Below are positions 31,418-39,059 of a stretch of 64,000 nt of DNA, one piece after another (positions within the stretch are counted from its first letter, which is position 1; each line of letters begins with the position of its first letter). Below the pieces are notes generated by a model. It saw only the letters and a program-made list of their open reading frames with translations, was not told the DNA's origin and made no database searches. Made by a program: the position numbers and the translations under genes. The stretch comes from JAITWN01 sp964388175 (GTDB lineage Bacteria > Pseudomonadota > Gammaproteobacteria > SZUA-140), in NCBI GenBank assembly GCA_964388175.1, contig CAYLYS010000004.1, positions 6,999 through 70,998 of the forward strand. The letters run 5' to 3'.

Positions 31418-32905
31418 TCACAGACCGTCGCTGACCAGGGATACCGCCCTGAAAATCGCCCGCCCCTTGTTCATGGTTTCATCCCATTCCGACGCCGGCA
31501 CCGAATCGGCGACGATACCGGCGCCGACCTGGATGCGCAGGCGGCCGTCCTTGATCACGGCGGTGCGGATGGCGATCGCGGTATCCATATTGCCATTCCA
31601 GCCGATGTAGCCCACTGCGCCGGCGTAAATGCCGCGCCGCGCCGGTTCGAGTTCGTCGATGATCTCCATCGCCCGCACCTTGGGCGCGCCGGAAACGGTG
31701 CCCGCCGGGAAGGTCGCGCGCAGGACGTCGATCGCGCCGAAGCCGGTGCGCAGCCGGCCGGTGACATTGGACACGATGTGCATGACGTGCGAATAACGCT
31801 CGATCGCCATGCGCTCGGTGAGCTGCACGGAGCCGGTCTGCGCGACGCGGCCGACGTCGTTGCGGCCGAGGTCGATCAGCATCAGATGCTCGGCGCGCTC
31901 CTTGGGATCGGCGAGCAGTTCCTGCTCCAGTTGCCGGTCCTGCGCGTCATCGCCGCCGCGCGGGCGGGTACCGGCGATCGGGCGCACGGTGACCAGATTG
32001 TCCTCCAGCCGCACCAGGATCTCGGGCGAGGAACCGACGATATGGAAATCGCCGAGATCGAGATAGTACATATAAGGCGAGGGATTCAGGCCGCGCAGGC
32101 CGCGATAGAGATCGAGCGGCGCGGCCTGGTAGGGAATGCTGAGGCGTTGCGACAGCACCACCTGCATGACGTCGCCGTCGACGATGTATTCCTTGATGCG
32201 ATCGACCGCCGCCTCGAAGCGCTCGCGGCTGAATTCGGAGACGAAATCCTGCTCGCCGACGCGCGGCGGCCGGTCCGTGCCGGCGACACCGCGGCGGCGC
32301 GGCACCGCCTGATCAAGGCGCGCCTCCAGCGCATCGAGCGCCTGCTGTGCGCGGGCGCAGGCATCCCCGGCGCCCCCGGCATCGGCATCGACGTAAAGTA
32401 CGATGTACAGTTTGCCGGCGAGATTATCGAACACCAGCACTCGCTCGCTCAGCATGAGCAGAATGTCCGGCGTATCGGCGGCGGGGGCATCCGCTTCGGC
32501 GAGCCGCGGCTCGATATAGCGCACGGTATCGTAGCCGAAATAACCGACCAGGCCGCCGCTGAAACGCGGCAAGCCGTGCACGGGAGCGGCGCGGAAGCGC
32601 GCGCGGAACGCTTCGATCCAGGACAGCGGGTCCGCGGTTTCCTCTCGCTCGACTTCCTGCCCGTCCACCAGCAGCGAAACCACGCCGCCGCTGACCTTGA
32701 TCACCTGGCGGCAGGGCAGGCCGATGATCGAATAGCGCCCCCACTTCTCGCCGCCCTGCACGGATTCGAACAGGTAGCTGTAGGGGCCTTCGGCCAGTTT
32801 GAGGTAGGTGCTGAGCGGCGTGTCGAGATCGGCGAGGACCTCGCGCATGACAGGAATGTGGGTATAGCCGGCCTGGCTGAGCGCGGCGAACGCCTCAGGC
32901 GTCAT
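31418..32905 (-). CDS. trpE: Anthranilate synthase component I
   Basis: A 495-aa chorismate-utilising enzyme. The C-terminal core has PIAGTRPRGGDDAQD, ERAEHLMLIDLGRNDVGRVA, SVQLTERM, HIVSNVTGRL, FPAGTVSGAPKVRAMEII and QVGAGIVADSVP. Near the N terminus the tryptophan feedback motif reads LFES instead of the common LLES. Normal length. It overlaps gph by 11 bp. Confidence 0.97.
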   Translation of the reverse strand: MTPEAFAALSQAGYTHIPVMREVLADLDTPLSTYLKLAEGPYSYLFESVQGGEKWGRYSIIGLPCRQVIKVSGGVVSLLVDGQEVEREETADPLSWIEAFRARFRAAPVHGLPRFSGGLVGYFGYDTVRYIEPRLAEADAPAADTPDILLMLSERVLVFDNLAGKLYIVLYVDADAGGAGDACARAQQALDALEARLDQAVPRRRGVAGTDRPPRVGEQDFVSEFSRERFEAAVDRIKEYIVDGDVMQVVLSQRLSIPYQAAPLDLYRGLRGLNPSPYMYYLDLGDFHIVGSSPEILVRLEDNLVTVRPIAGTRPRGGDDAQDRQLEQELLADPKERAEHLMLIDLGRNDVGRVAQTGSVQLTERMAIERYSHVMHIVSNVTGRLRTGFGAIDVLRATFPAGTVSGAPKVRAMEIIDELEPARRGIYAGAVGYIGWNGNMDTAIAIRTAVIKDGRLRIQVGAGIVADSVPASEWDETMNKGRAIFRAVSLVSDGL

Positions 32906-33632
32906 TGCCGAGCTGCCGCGCGCGCGGCGACGCAGATGCGGTTGCCGCGAGCAGATCCTGCAGAGCCTCCAGCGTATCGATCACGACATCCGGATTCGCA
33001 TCGCGGATGTCGTGGCCGTGATTGTAGCCGTAAGGAACGCAGACCACGGCAAACCCCGCCGCGCGTGCGGCGCGGACGTCGTTGATGGAATCACCGATCA
33101 TCAGCGCATCTTCCGGCGCGACGCCGAAAAAACGCGCCGCATGCAGCAGCGGCTCGGGGTCCGGTTTCTGCCGCGTCAGCGTATCGCCGCTGATGACGAT
33201 GTCGAAATCATCGAACATGCCGAGGGCCTGCAACAGCGGTTCGGTATAACGCGCCGGCTTGTTGGTCACGCAGCCAACGCGGTAACCCGCCTGCTTGAGG
33301 AAGGCAAGCCCGGCAAGCACGCCGGGATAGGGACGGCTGAGCTCGCAGACATTGCTTTCATAAGCCTGCAGAAAGATCGGATAGGCGCGCCGGAACAGCG
33401 CTTCGTCGGGTTCGCCGTCGAGACGATCGATCAGAGCGCGGCGCACCAGACGCTCGGCGCCGTTGCCGATCCATTGCCGTACGCTGGGTTCGCCCCGCTC
33501 GGGCATGTCCAGCTCGCGCATCATGACATCGACGGCATGGGCGAGATCGGGCACGGTGTCGACCAGCGTGCCATCGAGGTCGATGAGGATCAGTTCAGGG
33601 CGCGTCAGCGCCGTGGATGCGGCTTGGTTCAT
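32895..33632 (-). CDS. gph: Phosphoglycolate phosphatase (HAD family)
   Basis: A 245-aa HAD phosphatase: motif I LIDLDGTLVDTVPDL, motif II CVTNKP, motif III KPDPEPL and motif IV MIGDSINDVRAARAAG. It removes 2-phosphoglycolate, which is formed by RuBisCO oxygenation or DNA repair. It follows rpe by 30 bp and overlaps trpE, as in many gammaproteobacteria. Confidence 0.94.
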   Translation of the reverse strand: MNQAASTALTRPELILIDLDGTLVDTVPDLAHAVDVMMRELDMPERGEPSVRQWIGNGAERLVRRALIDRLDGEPDEALFRRAYPIFLQAYESNVCELSRPYPGVLAGLAFLKQAGYRVGCVTNKPARYTEPLLQALGMFDDFDIVISGDTLTRQKPDPEPLLHAARFFGVAPEDALMIGDSINDVRAARAAGFAVVCVPYGYNHGHDIRDANPDVVIDTLEALQDLLAATASASPRARQLGNDA

Positions 33633-33662
33633 GGGAAGGAATCCGTTGCGAAGAAGGCCGGA

Positions 33663-34337
33663 TCAGCGCTTGGCGCGCGCCAGTTCGGCGCGCATGGCGT
33701 CGATGGTGGCCTTGTAGTCGGGCGTGTTGAAAATGGCGGAACCGGCGACGAAAGTATCGGCACCCGCTTCGGCAATCGCGCGGATGTTGTCGACCTTCAC
33801 CCCGCCGTCTATTTCCAGGCGGATGTTGCGCCCGCTGTCGTCGATGATGCGACGCGCCTCGCGCAGCTTGTCGAGTGCGGCGGGAATGAAACTCTGCCCG
33901 CCGAAACCGGGGTTCACCGACATCAGCAACACCATGTCGACCTTGTCGAGCACGTATTTCAGATAGTCGAGCGGCGTTGCCGGGTTGAACACCAGGCCGG
34001 ACTTGCAGCCGTGATCGCGGATGAGCTGCAGGCTGCGATCGACGTGCTCGGAACCCTCGGGGTGGAAAGTGATGTAATTGGCGCCGGCCTTGGCGAAATC
34101 GGGAATGATGCGATCGACCGGCTTGACCATCAGGTGTACGTCGATCTCGGCCTTGATGCCGTGCTTGCGCAGCGCCTCGCACACCAGCGGACCGATGGTC
34201 AGGTTCGGCACATAGTGGTTATCCATCACATCGAAATGGATGATATCGGCACCCGCATCGAGCACGCGGGTGACTTCCTCGCCCAGGCGGGCGAAATCCG
34301 CCGACAGTATCGAAGGGGCGATGAAATACTCGTTCAT
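33663..34337 (-). CDS. rpe: Ribulose-phosphate 3-epimerase
   Basis: A 224-aa TIM-barrel epimerase of the pentose phosphate and Calvin cycles. Metal ligands are in SADFARLGEEV, IIHFDVMDNHYVPNLTIGP, IDVHLMV, LLMSVNPGFGGQSFI and LEIDGGVK. The ATG at 34337 gives the conserved MNEYFIAPSILSADF; GAGG lies 8 nt upstream. It heads the rpe-gph-trpEGDC run. Confidence 0.97.
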   Translation of the reverse strand: MNEYFIAPSILSADFARLGEEVTRVLDAGADIIHFDVMDNHYVPNLTIGPLVCEALRKHGIKAEIDVHLMVKPVDRIIPDFAKAGANYITFHPEGSEHVDRSLQLIRDHGCKSGLVFNPATPLDYLKYVLDKVDMVLLMSVNPGFGGQSFIPAALDKLREARRIIDDSGRNIRLEIDGGVKVDNIRAIAEAGADTFVAGSAIFNTPDYKATIDAMRAELARAKR

Positions 34338-34388
34338 AGAAAACACCTCGATCAAAACACGGGAATGACCGACCAGGAGACAAATTTA

Positions 34389-34435
34389 CCCGATCGGGCC
34401 TGAATTTTCACCGCCTGAATTCATTGCCTGATTCA
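34389..34435 (-). promoter_or_regulatory. Three tandem GCCTGA repeats and a palindrome upstream of rpe
   Basis: Copies GCCTGAATTTTCA (34398-34410), GCCTGAATTCA (34413-34423) and GCCTGATTCA (34426-34435) lie in a row, next to the 10-bp palindrome CCCGATCGGG (34389-34398). They occupy the promoter-length gap between actF and rpe, so they may be an operator or part of the rpe promoter region. No known binding motif was recognised. Confidence 0.4.
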
Positions 34436-34456
34436 TTGGGGGGACACAGAAACGAG

Positions 34457-34493
34457 GAGGCGCCCTCCCCCGCACACGGGGAAAAGGCGCCTC
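34457..34493 (-). terminator. Terminator of the act operon
   Basis: Outer stem GAGGCGCC (34457-34464) / GGCGCCTC (34486-34493) with an inner CCCC/GGGG pair, 22 bp after the actF stop. On the minus strand TCCTCGTTTC follows, a weak T tract. Confidence 0.65.
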
Positions 34494-34515
34494 GCTTTCG
34501 GATTCAGCAGGACGA

Positions 34516-35559
34516 TCAGGCGGATGCGCGCACCAGCCCGTACTTGACTAGGGTCCGGCGCACCGCATAGGCGGCGATGCCGAACACCACTAGGGTGACG
34601 ACGATATCGAACATCGAGGTCATCGGCACATGGTAGTAGGCCGGGTCGACCGTACCGGAGATCCAGGTGTAACGCTCCAGCCACGTGCCGATGAGGATGA
34701 AGAAGGCCACCGTGGTGATGGTCACCGGATTGTGCCGGTTCTTGGTGAACACCAGCGTCAACAGCGGTATGACGAACTTGAACGCCAGGAATGTCCACCA
34801 GATCGGGCCGAGGCCTTCACGCATCATATGGTCGTAACGCGCCATTTCCTCCGGCAGGCGTCCGTACCACATGATCAGGTACTGCGTGAAGTACAGATAC
34901 GTCCACAGGATGGTCATGGCGAGCATGAACTGCGCCATGTAATTGAAGATCTTGGTCTCGAACGGCTGCGTCAGACGGCCCGAGCGATAGATGAAGAACA
35001 GGAAAATGGTGAAGAACGCCAGGAACATATGGAAATTGCTCTGGAAATGATATGCCCCGTAGCTGGCGCTGTGCCAGTTCGGCCACATGGTCATTTCGAA
35101 GTCCCAGGCCACCATCGAACCGTAAAAGAAGTACATGAACGGAATCAGCAGGGCGATATTGCGGAAACGCCGCTGCGCGCGATAGCTGGAATCGACCTCG
35201 CTCAGATACTGATAGCGGATGAACAGACCGCACAGGGCGACGACGAAGAGGAAGCCGACGATCTGGCGCGTCACCAGGAAGGTGTAGTTGTGCCAGCCCG
35301 GCAGGTGATGCTCGGGGTCATGGTCGTTCAGCTGACCGTACCACTGGAACGTGCTGTCGCCGTTGGCGAGCAGAATGATCAGCAGAATGCCGGCGATCGG
35401 GAACAGCGCGGCAAAGGAACATGCCAGCTTGCGCACCTGGAAACGCCACTGACCATTGCACAGATGCAGCACCGCCGACAACACGATCCCACCCAGGGCG
35501 ATATAGAGCAGCATCAGGAAATTCGTCGTCAATACAGACCAGCTGCCAAAATTCTCCAT
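34516..35559 (-). CDS. actF: Alternative complex III subunit ActF
   Basis: A 347-aa integral membrane protein with about nine to ten hydrophobic helices, WPNWHSASYGAYHFQSNFH between them and a MWYGRLPEEMARY segment. It has the ActF-type pattern of a diverged ActC/NrfD half and is at the 3' end of the act operon, its usual place. ActF helps form the membrane part of ACIII, which oxidises quinol and reduces a c-type cytochrome or oxidase. It lies 36 bp after actE. Confidence 0.9.
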   Translation of the reverse strand: MENFGSWSVLTTNFLMLLYIALGGIVLSAVLHLCNGQWRFQVRKLACSFAALFPIAGILLIILLANGDSTFQWYGQLNDHDPEHHLPGWHNYTFLVTRQIVGFLFVVALCGLFIRYQYLSEVDSSYRAQRRFRNIALLIPFMYFFYGSMVAWDFEMTMWPNWHSASYGAYHFQSNFHMFLAFFTIFLFFIYRSGRLTQPFETKIFNYMAQFMLAMTILWTYLYFTQYLIMWYGRLPEEMARYDHMMREGLGPIWWTFLAFKFVIPLLTLVFTKNRHNPVTITTVAFFILIGTWLERYTWISGTVDPAYYHVPMTSMFDIVVTLVVFGIAAYAVRRTLVKYGLVRASA

Positions 35560-35595
35560 CGCTCTTCTAGCCTCTCGTAAACGGTTATCGACTGG

Positions 35596-36165
35596 TCACT
35601 GCGCCCTGGCGGCGGTTCTGACCGCGGACTCGGCATCCTGTACCAGTCCGTTACGCATATAGTTGACGATATGCCAGCGCTCATCGCTGGCCAGGTCGTT
35701 GCTGCCGCGCTGGTCGGCACGATTCTGCGGCGCCCCGTAGGCCGGCATCAGGAAACTGCCGAAGGTAATGGTGCCGTACAGCCAGCCTTCGGTCAGCGTC
35801 TTCTGGATACGATCGTCGAGCAGCGGCGGCGCGCCGATCTTGCCGGAGACGGGAGAATCCCCCGCGCCGGTGAGACCGTGACAGGCGGCGCAGTAGATCT
35901 TGAACAGCGTACGGCCCTGATCGATCGAAGCGGCACTGGCCGGAATCGGGTTGCTCAGCGTATCGGCCTCTTCACGGCTCGCGACGACGGTCGGCAGACC
36001 GTCGAGGGGCACGGACCGCTTCGGAAACGGATACATCTCCAGCCGGTCCGCCGACACCGGTGCCTGCGGTTCGATGGCGGGCTGATCGACCATATCGGTC
36101 GACCAGGGCCAGGCCCACGCCATAGCCGGGAAGAAAACCGCCAGTACTGCGAACCTGTACTTCAT
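35596..36165 (-). CDS. actE: Alternative complex III monohaem cytochrome c subunit ActE
   Basis: A 189-aa exported protein (signal peptide about 1-18) with one CXXCH motif (CAACHGLTGAGDSP) and a distal Met in a TITFGSFLMPAYG segment, a class I cytochrome c. The N-terminal YPFPKRSVPLDGLP is typical of ActE. It passes electrons from ACIII to an oxidase or soluble carrier. Start overlaps actD by ATGA. Confidence 0.93.
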   Translation of the reverse strand: MKYRFAVLAVFFPAMAWAWPWSTDMVDQPAIEPQAPVSADRLEMYPFPKRSVPLDGLPTVVASREEADTLSNPIPASAASIDQGRTLFKIYCAACHGLTGAGDSPVSGKIGAPPLLDDRIQKTLTEGWLYGTITFGSFLMPAYGAPQNRADQRGSNDLASDERWHIVNYMRNGLVQDAESAVRTAARAQ

Positions 36166-36689
36166 GACTTGCCCTCTTCCCGGATTTCGAGCGCCTGATG
36201 CTCGTTGAACAGGCGCTTGATCGGTTCGATGTATTTCTCTTCCAGCTCGAGCTCGATGCCGACCTGATCGACGGTGACCTTCTCACTGTAGGGTTGCTTG
36301 CGTGGACGCAGCAGACGCGCCGTGATCAGCAGTCCTGCCAGCGTGAACAGCACGCTGAACATGATCATGATCTCGTAAGTCAGCACGAAGTTCGACGGCA
36401 GCGCGACCACCGGCTTGCCGCCCTGCGGCTGCACCAGGAAGCTTGCCTGCGACGAAGCCAGGAACAGGAAGCCGAAAACCGTGCCGAAGATGGCGCCGCA
36501 CAGGGTGAACTTGCGGATGTGGCTGGGACGGTCGCCCAGCAGTTCCACCAGTTCCGGATGTTCGATCGGCGAGATCACCGTGACGTCGTCGACCGATACC
36601 CCCGGCACCTTGAAGCTGCGGATCTCCGAGATCACCGTCATGGCCTCGGAAAAATTGCTGTACAGGGCCAATATGCGCTTTTTCTTCAT
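36162..36689 (-). CDS. actD: Alternative complex III subunit ActD (DUF3341)
   Basis: A 175-aa protein with two transmembrane helices (about 80-105 and 125-150) after a soluble N-terminal half (ILALYSNFSEAMTVISEIRSF...SPIEHPELVE). This DUF3341 layout is that of ActD, a membrane-anchored subunit without cofactor. ATGA overlap with actE. Confidence 0.92.
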   Translation of the reverse strand: MKKKRILALYSNFSEAMTVISEIRSFKVPGVSVDDVTVISPIEHPELVELLGDRPSHIRKFTLCGAIFGTVFGFLFLASSQASFLVQPQGGKPVVALPSNFVLTYEIMIMFSVLFTLAGLLITARLLRPRKQPYSEKVTVDQVGIELELEEKYIEPIKRLFNEHQALEIREEGKS

Positions 36690-36692
36690 GAC

Positions 36693-38144
36693 TCAGGCTC
36701 CCTCATATCCCGGTGGTGCATCCGGACGTCTGGCGGCAGTGCTGGCCGAGCGGCTATGCATGACCGATGCGAGATCCTTCTGCGCCAGATGTCGGCGATG
36801 CGCGATCATTTCCTTCACTTCGTACATGGAGACCGAGGGAATGACCTTGACGAAAACCAGGAACAGCAGACCGAACCAGCCGAAGCTGCCGAGCACGATC
36901 GCGAGCGAAGTCCAGGTCGGCCAGAACACATCGAAGGCAAACGGATGATAGCCCTGGGCCAGGGTCGGCGACACGATCATCCAGCGCTCGAGCCACATGC
37001 CGTAGTTGAGCAGGATCGACACGATGAACATGATCGGAATGCTGCGGCGGAAGCGCTCGACCGCCAGCATGAACGGCAGCACCGAACCGCAGAACAGCAT
37101 CTGCCAGAACCAGACCGCGTACGGGCCGGTGAACTTGTCGATCAGCAGTTCCTTGTCGACCGCGTTATGGCCGTACCACACCGAGGCGAACTCGATGTAG
37201 GTCAGGTAGCTCCACACCATGGCGATGGCGAAGGTGAGCTTGCACGTCTTCTCGAGAATCGGAATCGTCATGTACGCTTCGAAGCGGAAGTAGTAGCGCA
37301 GCAGCACGAACAGCGTGATGATGCCGGCGCAGCCCGAATAGAGGGCGCCCGCGACGAAGTAGGGCGGGAAGCTGGTGATGTGCCAGCCGGGCATGATCGA
37401 CATGGCGAAGTCGGAGGCCACGATCGAGTGCACCGACACCGCCAGCGGAATCAGGAAGCACGCCATCACCAGATAGGCGACGCGGAAATTGCGCCACTGG
37501 CGGTCGTCGCCGCGCCAGCCGAGGGCGAGCACGGAATAGAGCTTCCTGCGCCAGCCGCGCGCCGTGTCGCGCACGATGGCGAGATCGGGAATCGAGCCCA
37601 TGAACAGGAACAGCGAGGACGCCGTCAGATAGGTGGTGATGGCGAAGGCATCCCACAGCAGCGGCGAACGGAAATTGGGCCAGATGCCGCGATCGCTGAA
37701 ATACGGCAGCACCCAGTACATGTTCCACAACCGACCGAGATGGATGACGGGAAAGAGCATCGCCGTCATCAGGGTGAACGTGGTCATCGCCTCGGCGAAA
37801 CGGTAGATCGGCTTGCGCCAGTCCGCATGGATGATATGCAGGATGGCGGACAGCAGCGTTCCGGAATGGCTCATGCCGATCCAGAAGATGAAGGTTGCGA
37901 TGTAGAGGTTCCACATGTGCGGCCAGTTCTTGGCCACACCCATACCGGTCCGGTACTGGTGGATCTCGGCCGCCAGTCCTATGCCGAGCAGCCCGAGGCA
38001 GATGACGACGGAAACCCAGTACCCCATGCGCGGGTTTTCCATCGAACGAAGAACGTCTTCGTTGATTTTAGCCCAGCGGATATCTTCGTTGATATCCTTC
38101 TCCTGCTCCGGGGTCATAACGGCAGTGGTATTGGTATTGGTCAT
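36693..38144 (-). CDS. actC: Alternative complex III subunit ActC (NrfD-like)
   Basis: A 483-aa membrane protein of about ten helices of the NrfD/PsrC type, with MSHSGTLLSAILHI, the quinol-site-like HSIVASDFAMSIMPGWHITSFPPYFVAGA and LERWMIV. It binds quinol and is the proposed proton-translocating half of ACIII. It ends 3 bp before actD and starts 42 bp after actB2. Confidence 0.94.
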   Translation of the reverse strand: MTNTNTTAVMTPEQEKDINEDIRWAKINEDVLRSMENPRMGYWVSVVICLGLLGIGLAAEIHQYRTGMGVAKNWPHMWNLYIATFIFWIGMSHSGTLLSAILHIIHADWRKPIYRFAEAMTTFTLMTAMLFPVIHLGRLWNMYWVLPYFSDRGIWPNFRSPLLWDAFAITTYLTASSLFLFMGSIPDLAIVRDTARGWRRKLYSVLALGWRGDDRQWRNFRVAYLVMACFLIPLAVSVHSIVASDFAMSIMPGWHITSFPPYFVAGALYSGCAGIITLFVLLRYYFRFEAYMTIPILEKTCKLTFAIAMVWSYLTYIEFASVWYGHNAVDKELLIDKFTGPYAVWFWQMLFCGSVLPFMLAVERFRRSIPIMFIVSILLNYGMWLERWMIVSPTLAQGYHPFAFDVFWPTWTSLAIVLGSFGWFGLLFLVFVKVIPSVSMYEVKEMIAHRRHLAQKDLASVMHSRSASTAARRPDAPPGYEGA

Positions 38145-38186
38145 GGCAAGCTCGATTTTCCGCTGCTTGTATATGTTTTATCGGGT

Positions 38187-39059
38187 TCAGACTTCGCGAA
38201 CCCGCTCCAGGAACAGCACGCAGGGATCGGTATTCAGGCCTTCGAATACGCGGTAGCCGCGCAGCTCCGGATTCTGCTTGCGCTGGCGCGTCTTGCCGAG
38301 CTCGACCTGATGCGTCTTCCACAGCCGCGCCGCCTCGGTGTCACCGACACCGCCGCCCGGCGTATGGAGCGTGAGCAGATCGCCGAACACCACGGCGCCG
38401 GTCGCGCAGGTCTGCGCGCAGGCAACGTTGACCTCACCGTCGCGCACCTTGCGGTTTTCCATCGCCGCGCGATCCTTGACCACGCGGATGCGCTGCACGC
38501 AGAAGGTGCACTTTTCCATCACACCCTTGTCACGCACGCTGAGGTCCGGATTGAGCTGCATATGCAGCGGCGCCGGCCAGGAGCTCTCGTAGTAGGAGAA
38601 GAAATTGAAATAACGCAGGCGATAGGGGCAGTTGTTGGAGCAGTAGCGCGAGCCGATACAGCGGTTGTAGACCTGGGCATTGAGGCCGTCGGGCGTATGA
38701 TAGGTCGCCGCCACCGGACACACCGGCTCGCAGGTCGCCGCATTGCATTGCTGGCAGCACATCGGCAGGAAGCTGGCGCCGTAGTGCGGGTAATCGGCGA
38801 CCTTCTCATCGCCGAGATCCGGCTCGTCCCAGTAGCGCTCGATGCGCAGCCAGCTCATGGCGTGGCCCTTGGAGGAACGCTCCTTGCCGACGACGGCCAG
38901 ATTGTTCTCGGCGTAGCAGGAGGTCACGCAGGCGCCGCAGCCGGTGCACTTGTTGAGATCGATGACCATGCCCCACATGTGCTCATACTTGTGGTGGCCA
39001 CCCTGCTCGTGCCCCTTGCGGTAGTCGGACCAGTTCTCGATGATGTTCTGTAAGGACAT
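38187..39059 (-). CDS. actB2: Alternative complex III iron-sulfur subunit (ActB C-terminal half)
   Basis: A 290-aa four-cluster ferredoxin. Cysteines sit at 38/41/44/48, at 101 or 102/105/110/114, at 134/140/144, and at 183/186/213/217. In the third motif (CIGSRYCSNNC) the second Cys is Ser137, so that site should hold a [3Fe-4S] cluster and the others [4Fe-4S]. That matches the cofactor set known for ActB. In well-studied ACIII this domain is fused to the large subunit; here it is separate, and the ATG overlaps the actB1 stop by one base. Confidence 0.9.
   Translation of the reverse strand: MSLQNIIENWSDYRKGHEQGGHHKYEHMWGMVIDLNKCTGCGACVTSCYAENNLAVVGKERSSKGHAMSWLRIERYWDEPDLGDEKVADYPHYGASFLPMCCQQCNAATCEPVCPVAATYHTPDGLNAQVYNRCIGSRYCSNNCPYRLRYFNFFSYYESSWPAPLHMQLNPDLSVRDKGVMEKCTFCVQRIRVVKDRAAMENRKVRDGEVNVACAQTCATGAVVFGDLLTLHTPGGGVGDTEAARLWKTHQVELGKTRQRKQNPELRGYRVFEGLNTDPCVLFLERVREV

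Noticed and set aside
36198..39053. 951-aa plus-strand frame opposite the act genes
   Set aside because: Rich in His/Gln/Arg/Glu as expected for the antisense of membrane genes; actC, actD and actB2 account for the DNA.
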